Shown here piece by piece: positions 1 through 12,103 of a stretch of 64,000 nt of DNA. The notes below the pieces were generated by a model. The model was not told the DNA's origin. It was given only the letters and a program-made list of their open reading frames with translations, and did not search any database. The stretch lies in the NCBI GenBank assembly GCA_963971575.1, contig OZ020617.1, positions 17,383,403 through 17,447,402 on the forward strand, in the 5' to 3' direction. This stretch comes from Liopterus haemorrhoidalis. Taxonomy: Eukaryota; Arthropoda; Insecta; Coleoptera; Dytiscidae. The position numbers and the translations under genes are program-made. How positions within the stretch are numbered: the stretch's first letter is position 1; each line of letters starts with the position of its first letter.

Positions 1-214
1 TTTCTTTTTTTTACGAACTTGCACGCTAAGAGCGTCGTGTATGGATTCATGAAGATAGGGAAATTTCAACAATAGCAAAAAAGTAGCGAGCCATGAAAAA
101 AGTAATCTATGCATTATTTTTAGAAGTATGAACCTGGCAAAGGCAATTAAGATGAATGGAGAGAAGAAAGTTACAACTAAATGGTAAACTGAAAAATGTT
201 TGCCTTGAGTGAAG

Positions 215-585
215 AGTTCCAGAGAAAGATATTATGTTACATCATGACAATGCGTCTTCCCATAGTGCGTCTTCCCATTGTGCGTCTTCCCATAATGCGG
301 CTTCAGCTCCCCACTTTTTAGCGGAAAAAAAATATTAAAGAAATAGAACACCCACCATGCTTACCTGATTTGGGAATGTGAGACTTTTATTAGGGTTATT
401 TATTGGGCTCAAAAAATTTACTGGGTAGAAGGTTTTCGTTTGATGAGAGTTTGATGCTGCAATTCATAATTATTTTGAAAGTATTCCGAAAGAAGATTGA
501 TTATGAGCTTTCAAGAAATGGAAGCAAAGAATACCCAAGCGTATTATTGTTGAAGGGAACTACATATTTAAAATAAATTCCTAAA
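215..585 (+). pseudogene. mariner-type transposase remnant (C-terminal part)
   Basis: Mariner transposases cut and paste DNA with a DD34D catalytic triad. The conceptual peptide shows LHHDNASSH around 238-265 (second Asp motif), then a PP-x-x-PDL stretch near 355, RRFS near 430, and FKKWKQRIPKRIIVEGNY near 510-575, in the order expected for the mariner C-terminus. Several stops and frameshifts make it dead. A 15-bp unit (tgcgtcttcccat plus two bases) is repeated three times in frame at 251-295, expanding the catalytic motif. The N-terminal half and the inverted repeats were not recognised in bases 1-214. Confidence 0.75.
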
Positions 586-863
586 AAATATGAACCATGT
601 GTCTTATTCTCAACAATTCTAGAGTGGTGAGATCTCAATACAGTGAGTGGTTAGATATAAATATTTTAACAATGTACTCCTAACAGACCCGTAATTAAAA
701 TAATAACTATGACTTTCAAATACAATATAAACCTACATTCAGATACGAACCTGAAAGATTACCCCGTTGTTTCTATTTTTCATGGGAGGCCTCTAATCGT
801 TCACTGAGAACAAACATATTTACACTGGTCTCGCAAATTTAGAGAAAAATTAACAGTCTGATC
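586..863. other. no recognised feature
   Basis: AT-rich spacer between the mariner remnant and a short hAT-like MITE. No coding similarity or clear repeat seen. Confidence 0.4.
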
Positions 864-964
864 CAGAGTTTCCCAAACTTTTTGAGCCGCAGAGCATTTT
901 TCACGAGAAGAATTCGTCGCGGAGCTGTAGTAGACGCTCGCGGAGCACAGTTTGGGAAACTTTG
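864..964. mobile_element. short hAT-like MITE, 101 bp
   Basis: Bounded by CAGAGTTTCCCAAACT (864-879) and its near-perfect inverse AGTTTGGGAAACTTTG (949-964). The CAG-x-G-x-TTCCCAAAC end is typical of hAT elements. The inner sequence (cgcggagc and its complement) is also partly palindromic. A related copy begins at 28861. No clean 8-bp target duplication is visible. Confidence 0.6.
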
Positions 965-1618
965 GTATACACTGACGAACTAATTTATATATTAGACTAG
1001 ATTTTGCGTCTATTCGCCTCTATGCGTCTATGTTAGGCCCAATTTAAAATAGATAAATCAAAGGTTACAATATTCTTCAGTATTTATTTATAACTATTAT
1101 ATAAAAATTTTAAAAATAAATAAAAAAATCAGGTAAATTAAAAAATATTTTTATAAAGATGTCTATTAATTTTAAAGATTACTATTAATATAATTCTAAT
1201 AAAATTGGAGGCTATATCTGTTTTTTATTTTTTTTCAACCTCATATTTGGTTTATCCACATTTCATTTTTTATCTGTTTGTCTCTCTGCCCGTCACAAAA
1301 ACAAAAATAGCTGGACATATTATAATGAAATTTGGTGCGATAAGACAGTAAATCCAAGATTAGAACATAGGCTATATGGCATATCAAAAATTTTAACATA
1401 AGCGGGTGTTTCTGGGTGAAACCTATTTACTAAAAAACTTAAAAGCTATTTCCATTAAAATATTTTTTTGTGTTCTATGTACTTTTTCGACTTAATGAAT
1501 ATTTGGGGAGTTACGGGGGTACAACTTTGGGGAGTAACGGGGGTACAACAAATCTACATATATCTCCCTTATTATTGACTTAACAGCAAAATCCTATACG
1601 ACCAAAATACTTTACATA
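965..1618. other. AT-rich spacer with a small direct repeat
   Basis: No coding potential seen. A short tandem duplication of about 23 bp (ggggagt-acgggggtacaac) lies at about 1506-1550. Otherwise unassigned. Confidence 0.4.
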
Positions 1619-1800
1619 CAGCCTGTTTCTTTGGTTTAGGCGGAACTAGATTTTCAAATCTAGTACCTTTTACCGATTGATTGAAGCTTTTGATCATTTT
1701 GTTTAGGAAAAGCCTGCTTCAATATATAAAAAATTAGCTAGTGACAACTTGAGAAAATTTAAATTCCATTTAGTTCCGCTTAAACATTTGCAATAGCCTA
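1619..1800. mobile_element. MITE family M1, short form
   Basis: Starts with cagcctgtttctttggttta followed by ggcggaactag and ends with tagttccgcttaaac plus a decayed terminus. The inner ends (ggcggaactagattt and its inverse) match four other copies in this window (6155, 47916, 51106, 61987). At about 182 bp it has the same short internal region as the 51106 copy, so short and long subfamilies exist. Confidence 0.7.
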
Positions 1801-2812
1801 TGAAAAGAGAATACATATTTTATCGCTATGAAATTTTTCATTTAGATAAATATTTGGGGTGTTCGCGGACAAGGGTTAGAATGTTATGTTTCCCGCGTTT
1901 CATGTCTATTCTCTAAGCAAGATGATAAAATCTTAACGTCAAAAACTAACGTTAATTTTTTTTAACACCATTTTAAACCTAAATGCTATTCGCTAAGCAT
2001 ATTTGCGCTAAATTTTAACGCGGAGGCGCTAAAATAGTCAGTTAACGTTCTACAATAAGCGCTTAGCAAAACGGTGGCTTTAAAAGTTAACGTAGGTGTT
2101 AAGTATGCAAAAATGGCTGATCCTATTTTAGTAAATCTCATGTTATTAAAATAAATTGAATAAACTTACATGACAGTAAAAATATTAATTATTATAAGAC
2201 AAAATTCAAACTTTATATTACTTTTTAAAGTGAATTATTTATAGTAGAGCTAAGAATACCCTTCGTCATTTTTATGATATAAGCAACCCTTTTGAGTTAC
2301 CAGACGCAAGTTCAAGTAATTGTATAGAAAGGAAGTAAATGGAGTATTGAAGAGCAGTTTTGGTTTTTTAAGACACATTACTTAAAATTATAATCCTTTG
2401 AAAACTACAAAAATCACTTATACCTCCGCCGTGCTTCACAATATTACAGTACATTTTAATGGTGTATTATTTCAAGAAATAGTTGATAACAATGATAATG
2501 AAGATCACAACAATGTTATTCAACATAATACAGGTTGTAACCATTTGTATATGTTTTGAATTTCTTAAGATTAAAAATGTTTTCTTTCAAGCATTCAAAC
2601 AAATGGTTACAAGAAGAGATGCGAATTAGAAACAGCGTAATAAATAAATTAATTAACACCTTTATAAAAATAAAATAAACACATAATTCACATTTTATTC
2701 AATAATGAGATAAATTGTTATAATACTATATAGTATATAAATTGACTAAATAATATAGAATATTGAATATAGTTATATTTTTATCACTGTTGCCAACTTG
2801 GCGCTTTTAGCA
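1801..2812. other. unassigned AT-rich sequence
   Basis: No coding similarity found. Around 1925-2100 there are several taacgtt/aacgtta and gcgctaa/ttagcgc words in both orientations, suggesting a decayed palindromic element whose edges I could not define. A possible hAT-like end (actgttgccaacttggcg) lies near 2787. Confidence 0.35.
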
Positions 2813-2820
2813 CTAATATT

Positions 2821-3502
2821 TAGAGCCCTGCAAATCCGCGGATTATCCGTGGTTATCCGCCATTTTTCTGCGGATAAATTATCATTTAAATCATGCGGAT
2901 GCGGATAAAATCATATCCGCTTATCCGTAATATCCACGTGAACATAAAATCTTCGGCTAGACGCCTCTTTCCACGGAAGACGCGTTTAGAACCCCAAAAA
3001 TGTATCACTGGAATTTGTATTGTGCTTATGGCAAGAGTGAAATAATTATAAGTTACAGCACTTTTTACTTTTTTTACTCTTCCCATAAAGACCTACTAAA
3101 GAGTTTATAATAACGGTCGTTGATACAACAATTTCTTTGAATTTATTGTAAGTTTATTAATTTAAAAACAATTATGTAATGTATCGCCTTATTTTGCATT
3201 TTTGGAAATATTGGTAAAAAATAACCATGGTAATTTGCCACATTTAAAAACATATGAAGCTCACATCACATTTAAAAAATAAATATATCTTAAAATTCTT
3301 TCAATCGTCATACAACTTTCATCTTTTAATAATAGGATAATTTAATAACAGACAGCAAATCCTGTTGTGCGAATTGTGCGGATGTTTGAGGATGCCGATC
3401 GGATGCGGATATTTATATTTACAAAAGCTGAGGATGCGGATCGGATGCGGATCCTGGATATGCGGATGCGGGTACAGAAAAACGTATCCGCGCAGGGCTC
3501 TA
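2821..3502. mobile_element. non-autonomous hAT element with exact 8-bp TSD
   Basis: The element begins TAGAGCCCTGC and ends GCAGGGCTCTA, flanked on both sides by CTAATATT (2813-2820 and 3503-3510), the 8-bp duplication diagnostic of hAT. Both ends carry many copies of the word gcggat/atccgc, probably transposase-binding subterminal repeats. There is no coding capacity. A partial copy in inverse orientation lies at about 32815-33345. The exact duplication suggests fairly recent insertion. Confidence 0.9.
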
Positions 3503-3699
3503 CTAATATTAGTGTTTTTTAACCACCTTTTTTAGGTATTGCGCTCTTTTAGTTTAATTTGCGCGGTCGCTCAATAACGGTTTTTTCTTTAAAATTTGGC
3601 GCGTTTTATAGTGCTTTTTTATATATAAAATTTACTTGTATAAAATAAATATATTTGTAAAATAAAAATATAACTTGATAAGCCTATTTCATTCTACTT

Positions 3700-4381
3700 G
3701 GCCTTGGGAAGATGCATTCCGCAGAGATTGTCACCAAACACCACCTCCCGCCAATTATGAACATTGTTGTTGTAAACCGACTAGATTTCTTCGATGTAGA
3801 ACTTAAGTAAGTAAATGTTTTAATTATATTATCCCGTTAATATTTAATTTTAATGTATTTACTTAATTTATTTTAGGAATCCTCTCAAATGCCGCTTATC
3901 CAAAAATACAGGTCGGAATGGGAGAAACTGCCTGAACTGAAAAGTTGGGTTATGGTTTGCAGAAATATTTTACAATGATCCTGTTATTATAACAAAGATA
4001 GAAAATCAGTGGCTAAATATTTTTTGTATCAAATGGCGCAATATTGAGAGCACAGAAGATTTCTGGTCAGAAGTATATGTTTACAGAGATACAGCTGGAA
4101 TAAATACTCTTAAAGAACTGACTGAACTTGTAAAGTCTGCTTTATCACTACCCCATTCGAATGCTGATGTCGAAAGACTTTTTAGTAAAATGAATATCGT
4201 AAAAAATAAATAAAGGAATAGACTGATAGATAAAACTACAAACGCAATATTGCATAAAAGATATGGCCTTAAAAGACATACTTCGTGCTGTGATACATAT
4301 GATCTACCCCCAGATGTATTAAAATTAATTAACACTAATAAAACTTATGAAGAAGAGAACTGTATTGGAATCGATATTTAA
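3700..4381 (+). pseudogene. hAT transposase remnant, family X copy 1
   Basis: The conceptual peptide contains EDFWSEVYVYRD and then SLPHSNADVERLFSKMN near 4140-4200, the C-terminal dimerisation motif of hAT transposases. The C-terminal frame runs to a TAA at 4379-4381 with one in-frame stop just after FSKMNIVKNK. Upstream, a plausible intron (gtaagt near 3807 to ttttag near 3877) and a frameshift precede it. The BED finger and DDE core are not visible. A close second copy at 48553-48813 shares the coding end and the 3' flank. Confidence 0.75.
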
Positions 4382-4957
4382 TTTATTTCTCAAGAAGATT
4401 CTGCATTATTACTTAAAGAAATCACTGTATTTGTAAATAATTCAAAAGTAGTAACGAATTAAAAAATAATAATAACACAACATAATCAACAAATAATACA
4501 TGAACTTTATATACATTTTTGTTAAATTTTGAACGATTGAACAGCATGAGTAAAATGTAAAATGTCCCAGCAAACATTTTTATACGGGCCAGTACTGTTA
4601 AAGCACATACTCCCCGGCATTGAAAGTAACGGGGCCAGTACCCCGGTGTCCCCGTGGCCGTTAGCTGGCCCATTGGAGTATCAATTGCCAGCCCAGCAGC
4701 GGTAAAGTGCAAAATAATCGCATTAGTTGCAAGATTTATTTCTGACGGTCCAGTGCTTGTATTAGACCCACTAATTACTACTAACCATTAAAATAAATTA
4801 ATTGTGAGTTGCAAAATAAATACTCATTTGGCCATTTTCACCACGTTGAATAAATATATTTAACAAATAAAGTTGACAATTTACGATCATATTACAATCC
4901 ATACATTACAATCCATATTACAATCCAATTTACAATCCATAGTACGTTCTAAAACAC
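4382..4957. other. 3' flank of hAT family X copy 1
   Basis: The first part (to about 4560) is nearly identical to 48814-49000. The following stretch to about 5510 is absent from the second copy and includes a short repeat near 4890-4940 (acaatccatatt-like units). No coding similarity seen. Confidence 0.45.
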
Positions 4958-4960
4958 TTA

Positions 4961-5096
4961 GGGCCGGTTTCTGAAAGCCTAGTTAACTATAACCAAATAG
5001 TTAGAAAATGGTTGCTATGGTTACTTATGGGATTGTTACATTGTAACCGAGTTTAACCAAAAGATTAAACTCGGCTTAGCTTTCAGAAACAGGCCC
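4961..5096. mobile_element. PIF/Harbinger-like MITE, 136 bp, TTA TSD
   Basis: Starts GGGCCGGTTTCTGAAAGC and ends with the inverse of GGGCCTGTTTCTGAAAGC (17 of 18 matching), flanked by TTA on both sides (4958-4960, 5097-5099). GGGCC ends with a TWA 3-bp duplication are the hallmark of PIF/Harbinger. No coding sequence. Confidence 0.8.
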
Positions 5097-6154
5097 TTAT
5101 AATTCTTTTGATTTTATATTCTTCTCAAACCGTTAACATAAATAAACGCGGCAACACCACACAAATCACATGAACTACACTTGGCGCGTTATTTAAATAA
5201 AACATTTAAAAAAAGTTTAGTTTTAAGTAAAAAGTATGAGTGAAGAAGAGACGATAGCTGTGTAAAACAATAATTTATCGACTTTATTAGAATAAAAAAG
5301 AATATAAAAGGTACTAAGCAAAATGTAACATATTAACAAAAATAAGGAGTGCTCATAAAATGCTGGTAAAATACTTCGTATAGGAGGAGTGCGAAATACA
5401 AATGTGAAGTATATTATTAATACTGGCGTTGCACAAACTTTTGGTGCCAGCAATTTACCAACAGAAAAAGCAGTATGCCAGCATTCTGCCGATGGTTGAA
5501 TGTTTTCTGAGCTGTCTAATTATTAAATATGTTACAAAATCGCGCCTATGGAATTTTTACTTTTATTATGCAATTGATCAAAATCAAACAAAAATACAAG
5601 TAAGGATGATATATTAGTTGTTGCTTTTGTTGTATTATTATTACTTTTTAATTCGTTGTATTTCAGAATTATTTATAAATATGTACAGTAATTTCCTTGG
5701 GCATACAGTGCAGAATCCTCTTAAAAGCAAAAAATTTTATTTATTTTAATTTTATTTATATTTATTTATACAAGTGATTTTTATTGGTTAATGAATGAAT
5801 TATTTAAAATATTTATTTATATGTATTAAAATATTTATATGTGTCTATTTATAACTGTCTGATTTTTAATCTTTAAAATTTTATGTATATGCTGTTCACT
5901 TTTGTAAGAACAAACTAAGAGGAAATTTTGATTGCACCTTTGAAATTTTATGTCATGTTGGTATTAAAAAATGTCACTTTTTTAAAATTTCGATCCATTT
6001 GACATATGCCATAATGAAAAGTGATATCTTAATTATAATGATCATAACCTAGAAACATAAAGTCGGTTTAACAGCGTAAGGAATATTTTTAATTGACATT
6101 TAAAGTCAGTAATACACTATAAAAGTAAACAAAATAACCAGATCTATGCTCTAA
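5097..6154. other. AT-rich spacer, part of a duplicated segment
   Basis: Bases 5510-5600 match 48990-49085 and bases 5730-5850 match about 51020-51110 plus 51293-51315, so this is the first copy of a dispersed duplicated segment that also includes hAT family X. No gene seen. Confidence 0.5.
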
Positions 6155-6550
6155 AGTCTGTTCCAAACAGTTAGGCGGAACTAGATTTGGCAATCTAGTT
6201 ACTTTCATCGTTTAAATCATGCTTTTCGGCCGTTTTGTTTAAGCATTGTAAATCATACTTACAATAAACATTTTTTGGTTAAGGTTAATATCATTTTAAA
6301 ATGTCATTTTCTTTATATTATGATTTTTTGTGTTATTCTTAATACAACTTTCTCATTTATTTATTTTTTTGTCATTAAAATACGTAAAAAAATGACATAT
6401 GTCATTCGTTTCCATGGTTTCATTGTTGCAATTTTAAATTTTGACATTTCAACGTGAAAAATGAAATAACTCAAGCAAGGTCCCTTATCGTGACAACCTA
6501 AAAGAACGAAATTTCCATTTAGTTCCGCTTAACCGTTTGGAACAGACTGT
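6155..6550. mobile_element. MITE family M1, long form
   Basis: Left end aaagtctgttccaaacag then ttaggcggaactag; right end tagttccgcttaaccg then tttggaacagactgta. The inverted ends are about 30 bp. The internal region (about 330 bp) is shared with the copies at 47916 and 61987 but not with the short ones. No transposase frame. TA at the outer edge suggests a Tc1/mariner-type source. Confidence 0.8.
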
Positions 6551-7497
6551 ATATCAGTTTAGAAAAATGTGTGTAAGAAGATAGGAGCTACTTGTTCATG
6601 TTTCTGATTGGTTTAGAACACCATCCTATTACAATGTTAAAATATTGTTTTTAGTCCAAGTTGACAGATTTTCAGTGTCGTACATTGGAAATATATATTA
6701 TTTATATTATTTTATTTTTTCGTATATTTTGTTATTATTTACATATTTAAACTTTTATTTATATTCTTGGCGTAGATTTTATGGAGAAAATTCTCCATGT
6801 AATTTGTTTTTACGCAGTTATATATTTTTTAGGTTACCTGATATATAGATACTAGCTGAAAACCCGTGCTTCGCTACAGTATATTGATGGTCTCAATAGC
6901 ACAGGAGATACGAAGGGTTTCTCCCGAATTTCATGTCTCTTTGTCAAGGGATGCTCTGTCGAATAAAAAATACCAATTTACTCCGTAAGGGATGACATTT
7001 AAAAAAACTGTCAAACGATTTCTAAATAGAAACCTATGTACTAAAATGAAGTGTTATAACTCAAGAAATACAAAGGTTTTTATAATTCACCCCGAATGCA
7101 TATTTAGGGGTTGATTAGGGCAAAATCGTGGATTTATGTTTTGAACATTTGTATGGGTAACCTTTGTAAGCAAGAACCATATCGACTTGGTTCGGTATCG
7201 GTAGGCTCATTGAGCCTAAGAGATATTGAGGCATCCCTAAATCAAATTTCACCCCATTTGACCCCTTAAAAATCTAATTTAGAAAATTCTCTTCTTATGC
7301 ATCATTTTCATGGTAGTGTCAAAGGCGCGACAGGGGTGAGAGGCGTGGTGTTATATTTACAAGTTCGAATTTCATGATGGGGTTGGAGGCGTGATAAGTG
7401 CGCGTTTTCGGTTTTGACAACATTTGTATCTAACCCAAATCTAACCTAAAAGTTTATACATGTATTTGGAGTAAACGGTTATTCAATTTCATTAAAT
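6551..7497. other. non-coding repeat with a tagctgaaaacccgtgcttcg edge
   Basis: From about 6850 (tagctgaaaacccgtgctt) the sequence is a dispersed-repeat type seen in insect genomes. It contains sentences (tataattcaccccgaatg, ttaggggttgattagggc) that recur in the satellite from 8,300 on, so it is probably the source or an early monomer of that array. No coding similarity. Confidence 0.5.
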
Positions 7498-7740
7498 ATG
7501 TCGTCAAATCGAAGGAGACGTCTAGCTCTTTTTTATGCATATTTAGACTTATTGCGATATGAAGAAAAGCGATGGTGGGTACGTCCCATATATACATACA
7601 TAGAGACAGAAGACAACAGGGAGATAATTTTAACTTGTTGCAAAAAATGAGACACAAAAAACACAGACAGTTACTTCAATTACAAGAAAAGAATTTAATA
7701 CACAATCTTTTTTATTTGACATCACAGTTTAGAATGAAGA
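7498..7740 (+). pseudogene. PIF/Harbinger-like nuclease N-terminal fragment
   Basis: Starting from the ATG at 7498 the frame reads MSSNRRRRLALFYAYLDLL and then RWWVRPIYTYIE. After a +1 shift it continues as GDNFNLLQKMRHKKHRQL and FYLTSQFRM. The RRWWVRP...LLQ-MR order resembles the N-terminus of Harbinger-derived nucleases, before the DDE core. The catalytic region and the Myb-like partner were not found. The frameshift makes it a pseudogene. The assignment rests on short motifs. Confidence 0.45.
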
Positions 7741-8280
7741 TTCTGTTGGCCTCTGCTTGGGGGTGTATTATTAGTATACCCACTGCATGACATTTCTGCA
7801 GACCAGATATTTTAAACCGAATCCATAATAATAAACTTTATGACTGCCGACAACATTGTAAAAGTCGCTATTTCGCTACATCAATTTACGTTTTTTTATT
7901 TTTTTTTTTTAGGAAATTAATATAAATGTCTCGCTAAAGATCTCACCATTCCAAAAAAATATATCTGTTTCTATGGTTTTGACGGTGCGGCCAGCGCTAG
8001 AGTTGAAAATTCTGAACTTGCAACATCGCGCTTGTAACACCGCGCCTACGACACCATGGTACGGGTTTTTTCAAAATAGAGCGATCCTATTGGTTGAATT
8101 TCTTGTTCCACGCTTCCAACACCAGAATGAAAATGATACATTATTGGTTTCTTACGTCATGGCGGGAATAAGAAAATACCAGTTAACCCCTTTAGGGATG
8201 AAACTTAAAAAAAGCGTCAAAATACTTGTTTTTGGAAAGGTGTTTTAAAAAGACACGTATATGCCAAAAATAAATGTTAT
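7741..8280. other. unassigned repeat flank
   Basis: Sequence between the Harbinger fragment and the satellite. Bases 7960-8260 contain GC-richer words (cgcgcttgtaacaccgcg) and a section (ctttagggatgaaactt) resembling satellite monomers. A 91-residue open frame at 7973-8248 has no recognisable domain and is probably fortuitous. Confidence 0.35.
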
Positions 8281-8289
8281 AACTCAACA

Positions 8290-10790
8290 AACAGGATAAA
8301 CTACAGGTACTATAATTCAGGCCGTTTGGAGTGGACTGGGTTTGGAGTAAATGATTTTTTTTTTTAATTATTGTATGGGTGAAACCATATTTGACTTCCT
8401 TTTTAGCCCCTTAGAGGTCGACTTTCGAAGAATCTCTTCTTAGTGGGTGTTTACGTCATGGAAGGAATCAACTTTGCGACTTTCATATATCTATGTCAAA
8501 GAAACGTTCTATCGAATAAAAAATATCAATTACCCCTTTAAAAGTGAATTTTAAAAAACTGTCAAAACCATTTCGAGACATTTTAAAAAGACACCTATGT
8601 GCTAAAAAGCAACGTTGCAACTAAACGAACATAGGAAAAACGACGGGACGTATAATTCACCCCGATTGTAGATCCACCCCTTTAGGGGTGATTAGGACAA
8701 AATCCTGAAATAAATTTTTCGGTATTTGCATGGGTAATCTTAGTAAGCAAAAAGCAAGTCGATATCTTATTGATCCTAAGAGATATTAAGGAATCCTTGA
8801 AATCACAATTCACCCCTTTTCACCTTTTAGGGGTGAAATTTTAAAAAACTGTCAAAACCATTTCGAGATATTTTAATAAGACACCTATGAGCCAAAAAGT
8901 AATGTTGCAACTAAACGAACACAGGAAATACGACGGGATGTATAATCCACCCCGATTGTAGGTTCACCCCTTTAGGGGTTGATTAGGGCAAAATCCCGAA
9001 ATAAGTTTTTCGGCATTTGTATGGGTAATACTTGTAAGCAAAAACTAAGTCGATATCCCATCGGCCCTAAGAGATATTAAGGAATTCGTGAAATCACATT
9101 TCAACCCGAGCCAAAAAGTAATGTTGCAACTAAACGAACACAGGAAATACGACGGGACGTATAATTCACCCCGATTGTAGATCCACCTCTTTAGGGGTTG
9201 ATGAGGACAAAATCCTGAAATAAGTTTTTCAGTATTTGTATGTGTAAGTAATATTTGTAAGCAAAAAGCAAGTCGATATCGTGTTGGTCCTAAGATATAT
9301 TAAGGAATCTTTGAAATCACAATTCACTCCTTTTCATCCTTTAGGGGTGAAATTTAAAAAGAACTGTCAAAATCATTTCGAGACATTTTAAAAAAACCTA
9401 TTTGCCAAAAAGTCATGTTGCAGCTAAACGAACAAAGGAAAAACAACGGGATGTATAATTCACCCCGATTGTAAATCCACCCTTTAGGGGTTGATTTGGA
9501 CAAAACCTTGAAATAAATTTTTCGATATTTGCATGGGTGATTTTTGTAAGCAAAAACCAAGTCGATATCTTATTGGTCCTAAGAGATATTAAGGAATCCT
9601 TGAAATCACGCCTCCCATTTTCACCTTTTAGGGGTGAAATTTAAAAAAACTGACAAAACCATTTCAAAATATTTTAAAAAGACACCTATGTGCCAAAAAG
9701 TAATGTTGCAACTAAACGAACACAGGATAAACGACAAGATGTATAATTCACCCCGATTGTAGATCCACCCCTTTAGGGGTTAATTAGGACAAAATCCTGA
9801 AATAGGTTTTTCGGTATTTGTATGGGTAATCTTTGTTAGTAAAAATCAAGTCGATATCTTATTGGTCCTAAGAGATATTAAAGAATCCTTGAAATCACAA
9901 TTCACCACTTTTCACCCTTTAGGGGTGAAAGTTAAAAAAACTGTCAAAACTGTTTCGAGATATTTTAAAAAGACACCTATGTGCCAAAATGTAATGTTGC
10001 AACTAAACGAACACAAGACATACGGCGGGATGTATAATTCACCCCGATTGTAGATCCACCCCGTTAGGGGTTGATTAGGACAAAATCCTAAAATAAGTTT
10101 TTCGTTATTTGTATGAGTAATCTTTGTAAGTAAAAAGCAAGTCGATATCTTATTGGTCCTAAGAGATATTAAGGAATCCTTGAAATCACAATTCACCTCT
10201 TTTCACCCTTAGGGGTAAAATTTTAAAAAACTGTCAAAATCATTTCGAGATACATATTTAAAAAAGACACCTATGTGCCAAAAAGTACTGTTGCAACTAA
10301 ACGAACACAGGAAATACGACGGGATGTATAATTCACCCCGAATGTAGATCCACCCCTTTAGGGGTTAATTGGGGCAAAATCCTGAAATTAGTTTTTCGGT
10401 ATTTGTATGGGTATTCTTTGTAAGCAAAAAGCAAGTCGATAACTTATTGGTTCTAAGAGATATTAAGGAATCTTTTAAATCACAATTCACCCCTTTTCAC
10501 CCTTTAGTTGCAACTAAACGAATACAGGAAATACAACGGGATGTATAATCCACCCCGATTGTAGGGTCACCCCTTTAGGGGTTGATTAGGGCTCAATCCA
10601 GAAATAAGTTTTTCGGCATTTGTATGGGTAATCCTAGTAAGCAAAAAGCAAGTCGATATCTTATTGATCCTAAGAGATATTAAGGATTCCTTGAAATCAC
10701 AATTCACCCCTTTTCATGCCTTAGGAGTGGAATTTCAGAAAATCCCTTCTTAGTGGGTTCTTCCGTCATGAAGGGAATATACTCTCCGAA
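8290..10790. repeat. satellite/minisatellite array of about 290-bp monomers
   Basis: The landmark caccccgattgtag recurs at about 8658, 8948, 9168, 9461, 9749, 10040, 10334 and 10551. Spacing is 288-294 bp for complete units and about 218 bp for two units (before 9168 and before 10551). Both short units lack roughly the same 73 bp (the aactgtcaaaaccatttcgag part). Monomers differ by a few per cent plus indels, so homogenisation is incomplete. No protein is encoded; short frames here are repeat shadows. Confidence 0.85.
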
Positions 10791-10827
10791 TTTCAAGTTT
10801 CTCGACACAAGGGTTCGGGCTGGGCGG

Positions 10828-10863
10828 TGTACAAGTATGAAAAAACTAGATCATACTTGTACA
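10828..10863. repeat. perfect 13-bp stem, 10-nt loop hairpin
   Basis: TGTACAAGTATGA (10828-10840), loop aaaaactaga, then TCATACTTGTACA (10851-10863). It lies about 40 bp beyond the last satellite monomer. Helitron-like elements often carry internal arrays and a hairpin near the 3' end, so the array could belong to such an element, but no CTRR terminus next to the stem could be confirmed. Confidence 0.7.
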
Positions 10864-10869
10864 AACCCA

Positions 10870-11160
10870 CGTAGAGGAATCATGTGTTTCATTTTATTAA
10901 CATGACATATGCAATTAGCATTTATTTTTTAAGAAATTGGTAAGTTTGGCTCTATTTTCTGATCTTGGAATGCTACCTTGTTTGTAATTTCTCTGTTCAA
11001 ACAATTATGAATTGTTTCAATGTATTGTAATGTATTATATTTATTTTTTTAGACTGATGATGTGTAAATTGGATGTACACGAAACGTTTCATTTTATTTT
11101 ATTTTATTGACAATATAAACTGACGAATACCAAGAGAATATTGTTTTATTTATTTATAGA
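10870..11160 (+). mobile_element. Penelope-like element 3' tail (probable)
   Basis: Contains agactgatgatgtgtaaatt followed by ggatgtacacgaaacgtttc near 11050-11092. This resembles the ctgaagatg...gaaacgtctc block of Penelope-like 3' ends, and the 24501-24540 region of this window has the same motif in reverse. No GIY-YIG coding portion is attached here. Confidence 0.4.
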
Positions 11161-12103
11161 TTGTTTGACACTTGACAATTAACAAATCAAGATAGAGGAC
11201 TAATGTGAGGCCAAAAGACAGGCTAGCTGATAGTGCCCAAAGAAGAAATTATTGATATAATTTTTAGACTTTATATATTTCATTTTCATTTAAAATGAAT
11301 ATTTAAATAAGAAACTTTAGATCTAAAGATATATTGTTGTTTTATTGCCTTATTTAAACTCTTTCCAAATTTTTTTAGCCAAATGTCTCTTTTTATATAT
11401 AATACATAATTTAAAAAAATTAATATTCTTTTAACTTTTTAAATTTCCCATTATACTGAATTTATGTCGTATAAATAACGTAAGTGTATTATCTGCCTTG
11501 TTTATTTCAATATCTTACTAACCAATTCCTTTTTTATATTAAAAAAAAAAATTACTTGCTAACCCTGTTACTACGCCCATACCCTAGTTGTAACTTACTT
11601 TAAATTTCCCGCTATACTGTATTTTTCCTGTGTAAATCGTACTCGGTTCGCAGCGTTATATACTCTTTTCTAATTTGAAATAGAGTATAGTTTGTCCTTA
11701 CAAAAGTGAACAGCATATATCTGTGATTTTAGTTTATGATTAATTCAATATGCTTATTAAATAATAAACTAAATAAATTACCAATTAAAAAATATATAGA
11801 TATATTTTTAGTGTTTTTTACATTTCCTATAGTGCTTTTTAGTGTTTTTTGAGACTATATATAGCGTCTTTCTCTTTCCATGAGTTGACAAAAGTGATTT
11901 TTATTTAATGCACTATGGAAACCAGTTATAATGAGTATCACAAGACTAAGCTTTTTATTCCATTTTTAAAATAAATTTACACCGAATTATTAAGATTTTC
12001 TTAGCATTCGACACTTGTCAAAAATTTTAAAATACAGAATAATAGCGCATGCGCGTGCTTTAATATAGCCTCATCACAAAGTAGGATTATTATTATTTTA
12101 ACA
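11161..12103. other. AT-rich spacer
   Basis: No coding similarity. The stretch near 11810-11900 (tgctttttagtgttttttga, tctttctctttccatgagttg) resembles the sequence flanking the duplicated element at 53640-53670, so it is probably the edge of an old hAT-like element. Confidence 0.35.

Noticed and set aside
7973..8248. 91-residue frame as a gene
   Set aside because: No recognisable domain, and its end matches satellite-like repeat sequence.
8290..10790. CRISPR-like array
   Set aside because: Long 290-bp homogeneous monomers without short repeat/unique spacer alternation; it is a eukaryotic satellite.
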